Assembly (NCBI GenBank): GCA_025331445.1 | Contig: JAIWNE010000020.1 | Coordinates: 62,001-126,000, forward strand | Source: Blakeslea trispora | Taxonomy: Eukaryota > Mucoromycota > Mucoromycetes > Mucorales > Choanephoraceae | Reading direction: 5' to 3' | Length of the DNA stretch: 64,000 nucleotides | Notes under the pieces: generated by a model | Seen by the model: only the letters and a program-made list of their open reading frames with translations | What the model was told of the DNA's origin: nothing | The model's database searches: none | In this document: positions 38,108 to 49,630 of the stretch, piece after piece | How the letters are laid out: each line of letters opens with the position of its first letter | Numbering within the stretch: position 1 is the stretch's first letter | Position numbers and translations under genes: made by a program

Positions 38108-40770
38108 TTATTTAAGATAACTTGTATAGGCCTTCAAGAGTGTACGTCGAGCTGCTCTTGTTGGCTTATGTTCAGACTCATCTTCAAGCACATACAACGC
38201 ATCTCTTACAGTGACTTTTCTTGTGCCTTGTTCGCCCAATCGATGAGGTCGACCAATAGTAGAAGGTGGTAAAAAGAGACCACTTTCAGGCTGTGGTCGA
38301 TGAGTTGCTATCGTACTATGGGTGGGAGTGGTAGGTGTTGTGCCTGTGGGATGAATGGCATTAGGAGGTTTTGCCTTCTTGCTCATCAATTCAGGGCCAC
38401 TGCCTGACTTTCTTCTTCTAGGTCTTCCTCTGCCTCTAGGTTGATCATCTGTAGGCTGATCATGTTGATGCAGTGGTGGATTGATAGAAGGTGGGGGTGT
38501 GGGTGCTGAGGATGTCTGTGGTGTTTGAGGTGGTGGAGGGGATAATGAGGAAGGTGTATTCTCTGGAGCCTGAAATGGCCTCGATGGCTTTTCTTTAGGC
38601 GTCGATGTATTCATGCCTGTCAACATCCAACTCTTCATGACACCACCAGCAATCATCAATGCTGTCTCGTTTGTTGTCTTGTTGCGTACATCGTCACTCA
38701 TGTAACGTGCAGTCACGCCTGGTCCCATTTCCTTCTTTTTCTTTTTCTTCATAGGTCGATCATCATCTCCATCGGCTCCATCTTCACCCAAGAGTGCCTT
38801 ACGCTCATTCTCTAATAACATTTCCTTTCGCTTACGTTCCTCTTCACGCTCAACACGCTCAATGGCCAACAGTTGCTTCTTAATGTCCTGAATATCTACA
38901 ATCTTGAAGGGATGGTGGCCATCTGGATTAGCGGGTGGTTGAGTGAATGTTTGTGAATTGACACGGTGCTTAGAAGCAGAAGTCATATGGATCAAAAGCT
39001 GGTGAATCCTCTTTTCAGTAGCTAGAGCGATAAGGGCTACTGTGTCCGGATTCAGTTTTAATTGGTGTGCAGAAGCTATTTAAGAGAAGAGGTCAATGGT
39101 TGAAATAAGCCCCCTATTGTTCTATTTTACTTACTGAAGCGAGTCATGATTTCTGTCAGAATATCAGAGTTCATAAATGTTTGTGTTATTTGAGTAGTTG
39201 ATGGTTCTTCTGGTGCTTTTTGTCTATCTCCAGGGATGAATTGTGGTTGCTGAGGTAGTGGTTGTGGAGGTTGTTGCTGTTGTTGAGGTGGTTGAGGTGG
39301 TTGTTGAGGTGGTGGTTGTTGCTGCTGCTGCTGCTGTTGCTGTTGCTGCTGGATTTGTTGTTGCTGCTGCTGTTGAAGTTGTTGTTGCTGCTGCTGTTGT
39401 TGCTGTTGTTGTTGAAGCTGTTGTTGTTGTTGTTGTTGTTGAGCCTTCTGTTGCATTAAGTGTTGCTGCATCAAATGTTGCTTCATCTGTTGCTGTTGAT
39501 CCAGTAACTGCTGCTGCTGTTGTTGCTGTTGCTGTTGCTGTTGTGGTGGTGGTGCAGTATTGGATCGATAGAGAGGTGGCAAAGGCTGTGGTGATGGATG
39601 ATTGGGTATATCTGATGTTCTCGATCTCTTAGCTTGAGGAGTTCTAATCAAACCAGACATGGCACGCTGCGCATCCTCAGCTCGAAGTTGAGAACTAGAG
39701 ATAGTTTTATGTTGTGCGTGTGGTATATGGGGTGACTGAACAGGTGTTCGATTCGGACTAGCAGCAGCAGTGGTGGCTGGCTTGTTCTTTAGATTCTCTA
39801 ATTGTTGATACTGTTGTTGATCTAATAGCATTTTGGCTTGGGCTAAGAATTGATTGGCAGTGACAGCATTACTCTTTTTTTTGACAACATTTTAATCTCG
39901 TTTTGCTTCTTTCTTTAATCGTTTCCTTTTTTTTTTTTTTACCTGCAATTGTCTAAAAAGTTCAATGAATCTCTCTTTACGATCAGGCGATAATTGTGCA
40001 GTTAAGTTATCGAGTAATGTCATGGAGGATGTAGCTTAAATAAATAAATAAGTAAGTCTTTTTTGTTCTTGCTTCTTTCCCAGTCATCATACTTTACTCC
40101 CTGAAGCTGGTTGTATTTGTGCGGGCTGTGTTTGAGTACGCTGTGATGGTTGAGAGACAGCAGGAGAGGCAGGTTGGATGGGTGTAGAAGGTCTGACGTT
40201 TATTTGAGGTGATGGCATCGCAGGTGGTGTTGCTTTATTATTTATTGGTGGTGATATCATTGAAGGAGATGGTACTGTTGTTACTGTTGGTGCTGTTGGT
40301 GCTGTTGGTGCTGTTGGTGCTGTTGGTGCTGTTGGTGCTGTTGGTGCTGTTGGTGGTGGTGGGGGAGGAGTTGAAACAGTAGTAGGAGCAGCAGCAGGAG
40401 GAGTAGTAGTGGTAGTAGTAGTAGGTAAGATGGGAGAAGAATGTGTGGTGAGAGGAGAGGCTTGTGGTTGTGATTGTGGAGATCCTTGAGGAGTCGGATT
40501 GGATTGAACACGGGCTAAAGGGGAAGATCTTCCCGGCCAACTGTTGGGAGTATAGGCATTATCAGCTGCAGGCATGTCAAACAGATGTTGTATCTCGGCA
40601 GGAAGATTGTTATAAGAAGTTGTCTGTGCTGTTTGATTACGAAAGCCAGTAGGTGTAAACGCGTTTTGATTCGCTATGTTGTTGTTATTGTCAAACATGC
40701 CTTGCATCTTGGCATCCGGTTGTTTGTTGCTATCTTGTTTGGATGTATCCTCGTCTTTGTAATCCGACAT
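38108..40770 (-). CDS. taf4: TFIID subunit TAF4
   Basis: Four exons: 40770-40098, 40034-39943, 39873-39135, 39075-38108; 823 aa. Low-complexity Pro/Thr/Ala N-terminus with a TAP tripeptide array. A conserved helical block follows (TLLDNLTAQLSPDRKERFIE, then AVTANQFLAQAKMLL). Long glutamine tracts lie at about residues 350-450. The TAF4 histone fold comes next (FMNSDILTEIMTRF, joined to HQLKLNPDTVALIALATEKR), then the C-terminal TAF4 domain with VTARYMSDDVRNK and VTVRDALYVLEDE. TAF4 pairs with TAF12 in the TFIID core. An AT-hook-like RGRGRPRRRKSGSG lies between. Exon 1 donor (GTAAAG at 40097) and exon 4 acceptor were set by phase. Exon 3's acceptor lacks a good polypyrimidine tract. Confidence 0.93.
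39253..39543. repeat. CAG/CAA (polyglutamine) repeat in TAF4 exon 3
   Basis: Mixed CTG/TTG triplets on the plus strand (CAG/CAA on the coding strand) encode interrupted polyglutamine. It interleaves with Leu, Met and Pro-rich pieces such as PPPQQPPQPPQQQQQ. Mixed codons suggest selection for the amino acid as well as slippage. Confidence 0.9.
40288..40351. repeat. 9-bp minisatellite in TAF4 exon 1
   Basis: About seven near-perfect copies of the plus-strand 9-mer GGTGCTGTT, giving a Thr-Ala-Pro tripeptide array in the protein. Confidence 0.85.
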
Positions 40771-41090
40771 AGTTCTATAACCGAGAATCTATTTACAAAA
40801 AAAAAGTATGAATATAACCCAAAAAAAAAAAAAAAAAAATAAGGACGCGAGACCAGTTTCAAATAGCGATAATAGTTTGACCCTTAGTTGGTAAATTTTG
40901 TCACTTTGAGAAAACTGAACGTCCATAACCAAGAAATGAATGCTACTTGCCAAAGGATGAATGGCACTAAGCCGGAACTTGTTATTTCTTCAAGTCCAAA
41001 AGTTTTGTCCTTTTATAGCAGGAGGAATATTACAATAAGTCAAACTTGAGGCTGATCTTACAAATTCTGAAGTTATAATCCAGTGTGATA

Positions 41091-41261
41091 CAGTAGTCAC
41101 TCGATTTAAGAATTGTTTGATATAAGAGTATTCTTAATATAAGAGTAGCAATCTGTTGAGTTAGATCGCTTCAAGGGCTGGAATGCCATTCAATTCAAGA
41201 GTACATAATATAAGCGTGCATTTCTCGAGAATATAAACACTTTCAGATAAAGTGACTATTG
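41091..41261. mobile_element. MITE-like element, copy 1 (171 bp, TA-flanked)
   Basis: Begins CAGTAGTCACTCGATT and ends AGTGACTATTG; the end's reverse complement, CAATAGTCACT, matches the start with one mismatch. Both sides abut the dinucleotide TA, the usual target duplication of Tc1/mariner/pogo elements. The inside has repeated ATATAAGAGTA-type motifs and no ORF. A shorter relative lies at 59753-59851. Confidence 0.7.
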
Positions 41262-41646
41262 TAACCATCCCTTAAGATACAAGCATTCAATATTCAAGAG
41301 AGAAAAGCTATTGGAAGAAGAGACAACGACTATAAGGATCCAAGATATTTGCAACAAGGCTTTTGGTCAGTGAATCATAAAGATTTGCCAATATTCTTTG
41401 CCAGGGTTTGAAGATTTGCTTAAATAGAAAAGCCTGTCGAATTTTCCGTTCACTCACCCGTTGTAAAGTCCTATGAATTGCAATATCAATTTCACATACA
41501 TCATTAAAATCCGTTTTGAGCTCAGACCAGTAAGGAGGGAGGGAGGAGGGATAAATCTCCAAACGTCTGAAAAACTAAATATTTTCTTTTTAATCACTAC
41601 TCTAACAAACCTTTTGCCACCCATTCAAAACTACTCAAACCTCGAA

Positions 41647-42437
41647 ATGCCTAAAGCTACAAACACTAATAAGCGTGGCCCTTACAACGAGCGCAAAGAC
41701 CAAAAATATTGGGGAGTCTATTATCTAAATCTCGCCGGTCATTCTCAGCGTGAGATAGCTGAGCTTGTTGAACTACCTCTTTCAACTGTAAATAGTATCA
41801 TTGCTCGTATCAAGAAAACCGACTCGCCTCTGCCTCGTGCTTCTCCTGGAGCACCTAAAAAATCGATGAAAGAGGTCTGAGACACTCACGGTCCACTGTG
41901 ACCAACAATCCTTTCTTGGACTTTGATGCTATCAGGCATGAATTGGAGCATTGTGGTGTCAACGTCTGTAGGATGACAGTGATTAAGTATCTTCTCGGCA
42001 TGGGTTTCGTCTCTTATTACGCCAAGAAGAAGCCTGCATTGACACCACAGTTTAAGCAAAAACCCTTGGAATGGGCCAAAAAACATGATGGTTCAGTAGA
42101 CTCTGAGCGATACATCCAAATTTTGGCTGATCACTTCCAGTCATGGCTCTTGGATCTTCAAGCTAAGGAAGACAGGACCTTCACCTTTCAAGAAGATGGC
42201 GCTACATGCTACACTGCTGCTGCTACTCGTGCTTGGAAGACTAGGCATATGATCAATGGATTTGAGTTCTGGCCTGCACAAAGCCCAGACTTAAATCCCA
42301 TTGAGCATTTGTGGTGGGCTCTTGAGTTGAGGATTGAGAGTAGACGACATACAGTCCAAAATGCTGCTCAATTGAAAGAGCTTTTGTTGGAAGCATGGAA
42401 CGAGATCAGCCATGATCTTTTCATACGTTCTTGTTGA
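41647..42437 (+). pseudogene. Decayed Tc1/mariner transposase
   Basis: Two frames of one former gene. The first (41647-41880) carries an N-terminal helix-turn-helix (HSQREIAELVELPLSTVNSI) and a Gly/Pro basic linker, then stops. The second (open from about 41865 to 42437) continues with the second HTH part (IRHELEHCGVNVCRMTVIKY). It then jumps straight to SERYIQILADHF, followed by FTFQEDGATCY (second catalytic Asp) and WPAQSPDLNPIEHLWW (catalytic Glu). The segment that should hold the first catalytic Asp is deleted, so the enzyme cannot be active. Frameshift plus deletion mark an old copy. I could not find convincing terminal inverted repeats. Confidence 0.88.
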
Positions 42438-43411
42438 CAGTATGAAGGATAGGTGCCAGGCTGTTATTAGGGCTTCAGCAAAATGAATAAATCATAACAA
42501 AATAAAGGCATTCACTCATACACTATCTTATTTTGATGTAAGCACAACACTTAACAACATAGACATGATTGTACATTGGTTGCGGCATAATGTGTGTGTG
42601 TTTTAAAAATTCATTCACAACGCTTGTCAAAAAACCCAAGCTGGAAGTTATTTGTTTGAGGCTTGATGACAAAAAGTTTGGTTGCTTCTCAAGCTTTCGA
42701 TGGATGTCTCTTTTTCTTTTTGCATTTATTTGCTCTCCGCATGTTTCGGTGTTGACTACGTGTTACAATAGTTGGCGGCATAAACTCTCGATTTTTACCT
42801 TTTGTCCTTTCTCTCTTATTCTTTTGCTGTTACTTTTTCTTTTTGATCCTAGCCTCAATGAAATTAGGTTTGACAATAGGGCCGTTGAAAGATGTGACAT
42901 TTCACATGGAGTGGCAGGTATGGCCAGCTTACCTTTAAGAGGCGTTCCTCGTTTTTCGTAAAAAGGTGAAGATAACTCGAAGGTTCTAATCCAAAAGAGG
43001 GCGACGTACCTTAGGTTCATTTTTCTCGTAAAGCACTATGACATACAGGTTAGCTAGAGGAATAAAGCTATTGCACTTCCTTTTAGATGAAGGGAGAGTC
43101 CTAGTTATGATAGTAGAGAAAGGGAGGCTTGAAGGTGAAATTATATGGCTGTCGTTTGTCAACTATGTTGGACTCATAAAAATCCTCGAATTGAGTTGGA
43201 TGGTATTTGATACTCACTTTAATAAAGCTCTTCTCCATATAAATTTCATTGCATGATTTGATTGTCAGATTTACCCTTCTTTTTTTTTTTTTTTGAAAGA
43301 GAGAAAATAAGTGGCTTATCTAAGCGCCTATTTTTTATCTACTTTGAAATTCTATTATTTTCTTTTCTCAATAGTACTCACTATAGACTCTTTTTTTTTT
43401 TCAAAAAAAAA
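42438..43411. other. Intergenic, flank of transposon relic to BUD22
   Basis: Nearly 1 kb with no conserved gene. Short frames on both strands have no recognisable motif. The part next to 43412 is T-rich leader. Confidence 0.5.
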
Positions 43412-44859
43412 ATGGTAGAGTTTACCCGTCGCTTTGAAACTCAAAGCTACCCAACAACTAAAAGCGATAGAATTTATTTTTCTTTTTAGACCGAAAAACG
43501 ACCTGGATCAAAAGAGAATCTCAACTGGAAGATCAATTATCTTGCTGCTCAAGTAAAGAAACCATTCAATTGAGTGTCCTTTGTCTCAACGACAAACCTT
43601 TTTTCTTTCTTTGTTAGGTCGGAGAAAAGACACACATTAAGGCAGCCAAGGTAGCTGCTTCAAGAGCTAGATACCAGAGTCACCACAACCAAGATACAGA
43701 GGCATTAAAGCAAGAACTTTATACAGCAAGAAAATTGAAACTTGAATCCAAATTAGTAAAGTGAGCCCCTTCTTTTTTTTTTGAAAAAAAATATCACTTT
43801 GTTGTATATACTAATATACATGACTAGCATCAAGTGCGTAGAGAATTAAAAACTGCTTTAAAGAAAGCAAAGACAGCAGAAACACAGAAACAGATCAAAA
43901 AAATAAAGACAGCACGTAAATCATTAGAAGAAGAAGAAAAGAAAGTGACAGCGCAAGATGTGGAGCATTATGAAAAGGATTTAGAGATCATAAAAGTAAA
44001 TATTGACACAAGTTAGCAAAAACAAATGACTCACGTGACATGATAGACATTTGAATTAGACTTACTTGTAGAAAAGATCATCAAGAGCAAGTTACAAAAA
44101 AACAGTACACTGAAATCTCAAGAATTGATCAAAGAGTTGATTCAGCAGCTTAAATTACCTACCACCATAGACCAAACCACACAAAACATTGAATCCCGAC
44201 TGATATCCAACTCAGCTGTCAGTTCAGAAATAACCACAATGATTCATGCTTTTGAGGCTATCATGTTTGGCGATCAAGACAAAATTGAAAAACAAAAGGC
44301 TGAAGAAGAAAAGCGTAAAAAGGCCGAAGAGAACAGAAAGCGAAAGGCAGAAGAAAAAGAAAAGGAGCAAAAGAAGCGCAAGACACAGGGTGGTGTTGAA
44401 TCTGAATTTATTACCTTGGATGGCAATGACAGTAGTGATGAAGAACAAGACGAGGAATTCAAAAAGATCTATGAAGGCAAAAAGAAACCTAACAGAGCAG
44501 GTCAACAACAGAGAAGAAAGTAAGGATGAAGAAAGAGAGAGCGAGAGATGTCGCATAAAGCTCATGTTTTTATTATTAGGAAATGGGAAGAAATGTATGG
44601 TAGACAGGCAAACCATGTTGCATCTGCCTATAAGAAGCGTGAAGAAAAGCGTTTGGCAGATCCCAACTATAGACCCAAGAAGAAGAAGCCTACACCAAAG
44701 CCCGATCAAGCCAAGAAGCCTATGCCTGCTGCTGCTACTGCTGAGCCTGTCCATCCTTCCTGGGAAGCTAAGCGTTTGCAAGAAGAAATGATGTCAAAGG
44801 CTTTAAGTGGTAAAGCACCTGCTGCCAACAATAAGATTGTGTTTGATGATAGCGATTAG
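43412..44859 (+). CDS. Bud22/SRFBP1-family ribosome biogenesis protein
   Basis: Six exons: 43412-43414 (ATG only), 43490-43552, 43618-43755, 43828-43995, 44047-44519, 44580-44859; 374 aa. The start codon is followed at once by GTAGAG, and exon 2 opens with TEKRPGSKENLNWKINYLAAQ-type sequence after CTTTTTAG. The helical, lysine-rich body contains KLHQVRRELKTALKKAKTAE, the Bud22 signature region. The C-terminus has RAGQQQRRKKWEEMYG, then EPVHPSWEAKR and KIVFDDSD, the conserved Bud22 end. It acts in the nucleolus in early 40S subunit maturation. The exon 3 donor (GTAAAG at 43756) was preferred over GTGAGC at 43761 because only it keeps phase. Confidence 0.88.
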
Positions 44860-44920
44860 TTTATTGTTTATTTATAATAATAATAAAACGAGTCTTTTTT
44901 TCTTATTCTAAGAATCGTAT

Positions 44921-46924
44921 TCATGCAGGTATACCATGGAATCGTACACGGTACAAATCAGTATGTCTTGTGTTACCCCAATTGGATTTGATCTTGACAA
45001 TCACAGCTTGGAAGGGACGGGTAGGCATATAGACATCAAACGTCTGAACAGCATCCTGCTTGTTGATGTCATAATAAGCCTTACCCAGAAAGACTAGGTT
45101 ACCTGAACGACTTGTGGCATCTTCCAGACCATAAAACTCAACTAACTGAGGTGCACTGTCTATCTTGTCTAATAGCACTTGAGGTGATGGGTGTTCAAGA
45201 GTGACACTCTGTACATAGATGGGTTCACTTAACATGATACCCAATGTGCCCTCTTGACCTGCCATAGACCAACATTGACCCACATGAATGGCAGGATGGA
45301 TCGCATTCTCGGGTTGGTTACGAAGAGCGACTAAACCAAGCATCTTTCGAGTGACCTGCATCCAGCTGGGCATACGATCATAGGTATGGCTTGTCTTTGA
45401 ATGTAAAATGAAACCTCCTCGAGAATAGAGTGCAAAATCAGGTGTGTTGAGTACATCTTGATGGTATCTTTGAATGGCTTGCTCAACTAACTGTCCGACA
45501 CTCGCCTCTGTATTCAGTTTCCTTGATGCGTGTTGCTGAGTAAGATCATTAGCCAAAAGTTTCATGAATCGCTCCTTGCTGATGATAGCACCTTCTTTCT
45601 TTTGCTGTTCAAGATAGGCATCCATTTTGCCACGCATATAATCCGAAATAGCAGCCTCGTTTTGCTCTAGAAAACGAGACCAGCTCATGTTGTCCTTGAG
45701 GTGTTGATAGAATTGAGGTGAAAGGGTCATTCGGCCATGCTGATCCGTATGGACAAGAATCATCTCGGGCAATTGATTAGCCATGGCCTGGCGTACATCT
45801 TGACTGATTCTTTTTTGTAAAGTATCTAACTGTGCTTGTTGTTGATCCAATGCTGACCAGACCTTTCGATGAATTTGTTCATGGTGCTTGGATTGCTTGT
45901 GTAGGCTGGATTGAAGTCGACTCAACTCGGTGTCTGTATGCTTCTTGAGCTGTCCAAACTGATTCTCTACTTGAGCCAATCGTTTATGGATACCAGAAAA
46001 GTCAGGTACACTAGCTGGGTATTCAGCTGTGCGGAAATAAGATGGAGGTAGCATGGCCTGGAAAGAAGGAAACTGTTGGTGCTGAATCCAGCCTAAGGCA
46101 TGCGAGGGTTGAGTGAAGAGGTAGTAGAGGGATGCACAGGTAAGCATGGTGATGGTTAGCACATGTGCTATTCTGTGCCTTGTCTCAAGCGTGGGCATCC
46201 ATTGTTGGAAATGAGGCAAGAGAGAAGAAAAATAGACAAGAGGGTCGATCAGGACAGCAGACACGATCATTGTGAGGAATGTGATTACCCGAATGATAGG
46301 CTCTTTTATAATCCAGAACAGCATAAACAAGACAAACGCAATAGGCTTGATGATGGTCTTACCTATCCATCCCTCAATTACATAAACAAGTAATTTCTGT
46401 AGCCATGATACATGCCCTTCTTTATCAGCCAATGCACTAAATTCAGGTGAGTCTTGTTCATAAAGTTGTGCTAACATACTCAGTCTACTTTCAGCTAAAG
46501 GATTGTTCACTAGTCGTTCTACTTCGTCAAATTCACCAAATTCGTCATCACCATCTTCTTGCTCACTCAAATCAAATAGAGGATCTTTTTGATGTGAACT
46601 GTTCCGATCATGAAATGAATGATTCCTTGAAAGATCTTATAAATCAAGATGTGTCAGTCTTTCACCTCTCCTGCTGTATGTGAATATCTTACTTTTTATT
46701 TCCAGGTCGTTGATAATAGCATCATGATCTACTTGTCGAATGTCTAGGCAGTTTTCTTCAGGGCCGTCATATTCTGTTAAAAACGACTTGGGTGGTGTAT
46801 TAGGTATGGAGCCATGAAAGCCATTAGCCGGGAAAGGCGATCTGTATTGTGAATAGATCTGCCGACCTTCGCTGTATTTGGGATTAGGTGTCCGTGAAGA
46901 GGTGTAGGTAAGTGGTGAAGACAT
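44921..46924 (-). CDS. SUN-domain nuclear envelope protein (Sad1/UNC-84)
   Basis: Two exons, 46924-46693 and 46635-44921; 648 aa. Ser/Pro-rich nucleoplasmic N-terminus; hydrophobic segments at about 160-215 and 235-260 (PIAFVLFMLFWII, HVLTITMLTCASLYYLF); a coiled coil (about 300-355, RLAQVENQFGQLKKHTDTEL). A C-terminal SUN domain spans about 470-648: FALYSRGGFILHSKTSHTYD, HVGQCWSMAGQEGTLGIMLS, VQSVTLEHPSP, YRVRFHGIPA. It spans the inner nuclear membrane and, with KASH proteins, links chromatin or the spindle pole body to the cytoskeleton. The exon 2 acceptor is TTTATAAG. More than one membrane pass before the coiled coil is unusual next to the single pass of many SUN proteins. Confidence 0.92.
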
Positions 46925-47126
46925 AAGGGAAAGAAAACAAGGAAAAGAGAGAGATAGAGGAGCATTTATTTTTATTTTATTTTATTATGTTGAGAGATAA
47001 TGAATTCTTTTTTTTTCTTTGTCTTAGACAATTAATAGTTGTAAGAAATAGGGGCTAAAATGTACAAAGAGTAAGGCCATAAGCATCATTACGATTGTCT
47101 TGCAAATGTCTGTTATTAATATGGTT
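46925..47126. other. SUN-gene promoter and Slm1 3' flank
   Basis: About 200 bp, AT-rich, no ORF of note; T-rich near the SUN start codon as read on the minus strand. Confidence 0.4.
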
Positions 47127-49281
47127 TTAGGCTTCAATTTTGGGTTGATTGCCTAGTATGTTTAATAAAGTTAATAAAGTTGTGCTGCTTTTCTTCTGTT
47201 CTTACCTTGTTCTGGTTGCATTAATGGCAAATTGTTTTGTTCCTCAATGGGTCTCTTGTCAAATTTCTTGGACCCCATGGCTTGAGGAAGAACAGCAGGT
47301 GAAATAGGTGTGCCAGGATCAGCCAATTGTTGCTGTTGACGCTCTCCAGCAAACATACCTGTGCCTTGCTCACTATTACCTGCCTCATTGGCGCCTGTGG
47401 CAGTAGAGGGATAAGGCAAGGGTTTTTGATAGCCTTCTTCTTTAACAGTACCTAAACCTCGGTTTCGAGAGGAGGGACGATCTTCAATAGCACGCATTTT
47501 TTGTTGCTTCTTACTTCCGATTCTCGGATTTTGACCAGCTACAGGTAGAGTACTTTCGGGCAAAGGTGGTAAGTCTCTTTGGACAGGAGCAGTAGAGTAT
47601 CCAGTGAATGGCTCATTCTCTAAAAGCGGCATAGGCTCGAATTGATCTGTAATCTGATGAAGTGCATCTAGCCATTCTTGAGCTTCTCTTGAGTTTCTAG
47701 CACGGAACACGTATTTTGTACCCAATCCAACTGAAGTACGTCTACCATCACCTCGAAGTTCAAACATTTCATCATCTTCAAATTCTTCTACATTCAGATT
47801 GGGTACAAATATAGAGAATGAAGGACGAAGTGGACTTGATTGGAATTGCTTGGGTGTTTTGTAGCCATGCAAGAAACCAGCTTATATATAGAAGAGAGAT
47901 GAAAAAAATGTTAATGACTGTCTCATCTATGGAAAAAAGAGAGAGAGAAAGAATGGATTACCTGGTGTCAACAAATAAACACCTTCTGTCCAACGCCTAA
48001 TAGCACCTGATTTGTGCTCAAGAGGACCAATCTTGGTAGCACGAACATATTTGCTTTCTTTGTTGGGATAATCTACCATATCCTCTGTCTTATAAGCTGA
48101 GGTCTCTCGAATCAAGTTGTATTGATGACGACGAACAAATTCATTCCATTCAGCAGAAGGCTTAAGTTCATTGAAATTGTCAATCACGGCATCAATGTAT
48201 TCAGGCGATTCCATGTTGTGCTTCAAACGGTATTCTCTCAACTTGCTTAATACATAACGAATATTCTCTATTGTCTTTTGTTCGAACAGGCCAGTTTCCT
48301 TTTGAAGAGAAAGAATATTATCATGAAGTTGGTTCTCGTGGTCACATAATTCTCGAATAGCATGAATAATCCCGAGATTGATCAAGAAGGGGTCTGTGTA
48401 TTGATCTGCTTGAGAAGGTGCTCGATAGACATGCTCAATCACTTTATCGAGGTGTGTAATCATACGGTCTACTTGCATACGGCTTTCAAAGATGATGGTA
48501 GTTCGAAGACTCTTGTCTTTTTGAATAGACACTATCATGGTCTTGATGTCATGTTTGATGGCACGTAGTGCAGGAATGACAGCCTTCTCAATATAACTAG
48601 CTGACTCATGATGTAGAATGCCATGTTGCAATGTATAGTCACGCAAGGAACCCCAGACATCTTGAATACCGCCAGCACCTGTTTCAATGAATTGACCATT
48701 TGATTTAGGGAAAGGTATTTCGATCTCTTTGCTTGCAGATAAATAGCTTTTAGATGACTTGTTTTCAACAGCCACCATTTTCTTGTAATAAGATACCTAT
48801 ACCATCCATTCTAATTAGGAGCGTTGATTTATTATTACTAAAAGAAAAAGAAAAAGCTTACGAGATTCTTGATAGCATTTCTCCATACTTCCAATCGATC
48901 TGTCAACAGGACAACCGGATCAATACCGTTATCCATACGGTAAATGTACTTTTGACGTTGACCTTCACGAGCACGTCGGATAGACATTTTGTTGGGCTGT
49001 GCAGAGAACATTGGAGGAGGTTCCTGTTCAGAATCCATTTGGTACTTGGATTGACGTTCGGTCAGAGGCATGCCATGTCGTTGTGCCGATGACCTACGCG
49101 CTACTGTGCTATTACTTTGTGAGCTTGGTACCAACTGATTGTTTTTCCAATCATCCGAGGGCAAACTCTTTTGACCTGGCATTAACAAGTCTTGATTGTT
49201 ATCCAATTGGACATCAGGAATAGCTACACCTTTTGGTAAATGAGGTAGTACAGAGGGTGTTGTTTGCTTCTTTCGCGCCAT
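47127..49281 (-). CDS. slm1: Slm1/Slm2-type PH-domain protein (TORC2 effector)
   Basis: Four exons: 49281-48862, 48796-47962, 47880-47206, 47152-47127 (last exon of 26 nt ending in TAA); 651 aa. After a basic, low-complexity N-terminus the Slm F-BAR-like helical region begins with DRLEVWRNAIKNLVSYYKKM. It continues through IQDVWGSLRDYTLQHGILHH and AWNEFVRRHQY-type sequence to about residue 395. The PH domain (about 390-500) has GPLEHKSGAIRRWTEGVYLL, FLHGYKTPKQFQSSPLRPSF and KYVFRARNSREAQEWLDALH. Slm proteins bind PI(4,5)P2, sit at eisosomes and move to activate TORC2-Ypk signalling under membrane stress. The disordered C-terminal tail ends in QPKIEA. The tiny last exon is set by a clean GTAAGA donor and CTAG acceptor. 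Confidence 0.93.
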
Positions 49282-49630
49282 TTGTGTTTAGAAAAATGAA
49301 AAATCGAGAGAAAAACAAATAGAGCGAAACAAGCAAATAAAACTTGTTGGTTCAAGATTCATGCAATCATCTCAAAAAAAAATATGTCGTCAGTGTCTTA
49401 AAAACAGTGTGCAGGTTTCTTATTTGTTAAATAACGGAATTTTTTCTTGACCATCTAAAACCCCTCGACCAAAAAAAACAACAGCAGTAAAGTTGTCAAT
49501 ACAATCATGGTAGTAACAAACAAGAAAAGTAGATGGAAAAGATAGTATATAAACAGCAAGTATTTCTGTCTTTTCTTGCTACAATCACCTCTACCTTTTA
49601 ACGAAAATTAGAGAAACAAAAAGAGCAAAG
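49282..49630. promoter_or_regulatory. Divergent promoter slm1 (-) / SDR (+) with TATA box
   Basis: 349 bp between the two start codons. TATATAAA at 49546-49553 stands 85 bp upstream of the SDR ATG at 49631. No comparable box faces slm1. Confidence 0.65.

Noticed and set aside
39243..39632. Plus-strand Val/Ala/Leu-rich ORFs opposite TAF4
   Set aside because: They are shadows of the CAG/CAA repeat; the minus strand encodes the conserved TAF4 domains.
41280..42560. Terminal inverted repeats for the Tc1/mariner relic
   Set aside because: Only weak resemblance (ACATCA-type matches) between both flanks; not enough to set element ends.
42569..42961. 130-aa ORF after the transposon relic
   Set aside because: Low-complexity, hydrophobic and Phe/Leu-rich from T-rich DNA, with no conserved motif and an equally long frame on the other strand.
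44246..44791. Lys/Arg-rich and Ser-rich overlapping ORFs in the BUD22 region
   Set aside because: Alternative frames of the BUD22 coding sequence; only the frame with PSWEAKR and KIVFDD is conserved.
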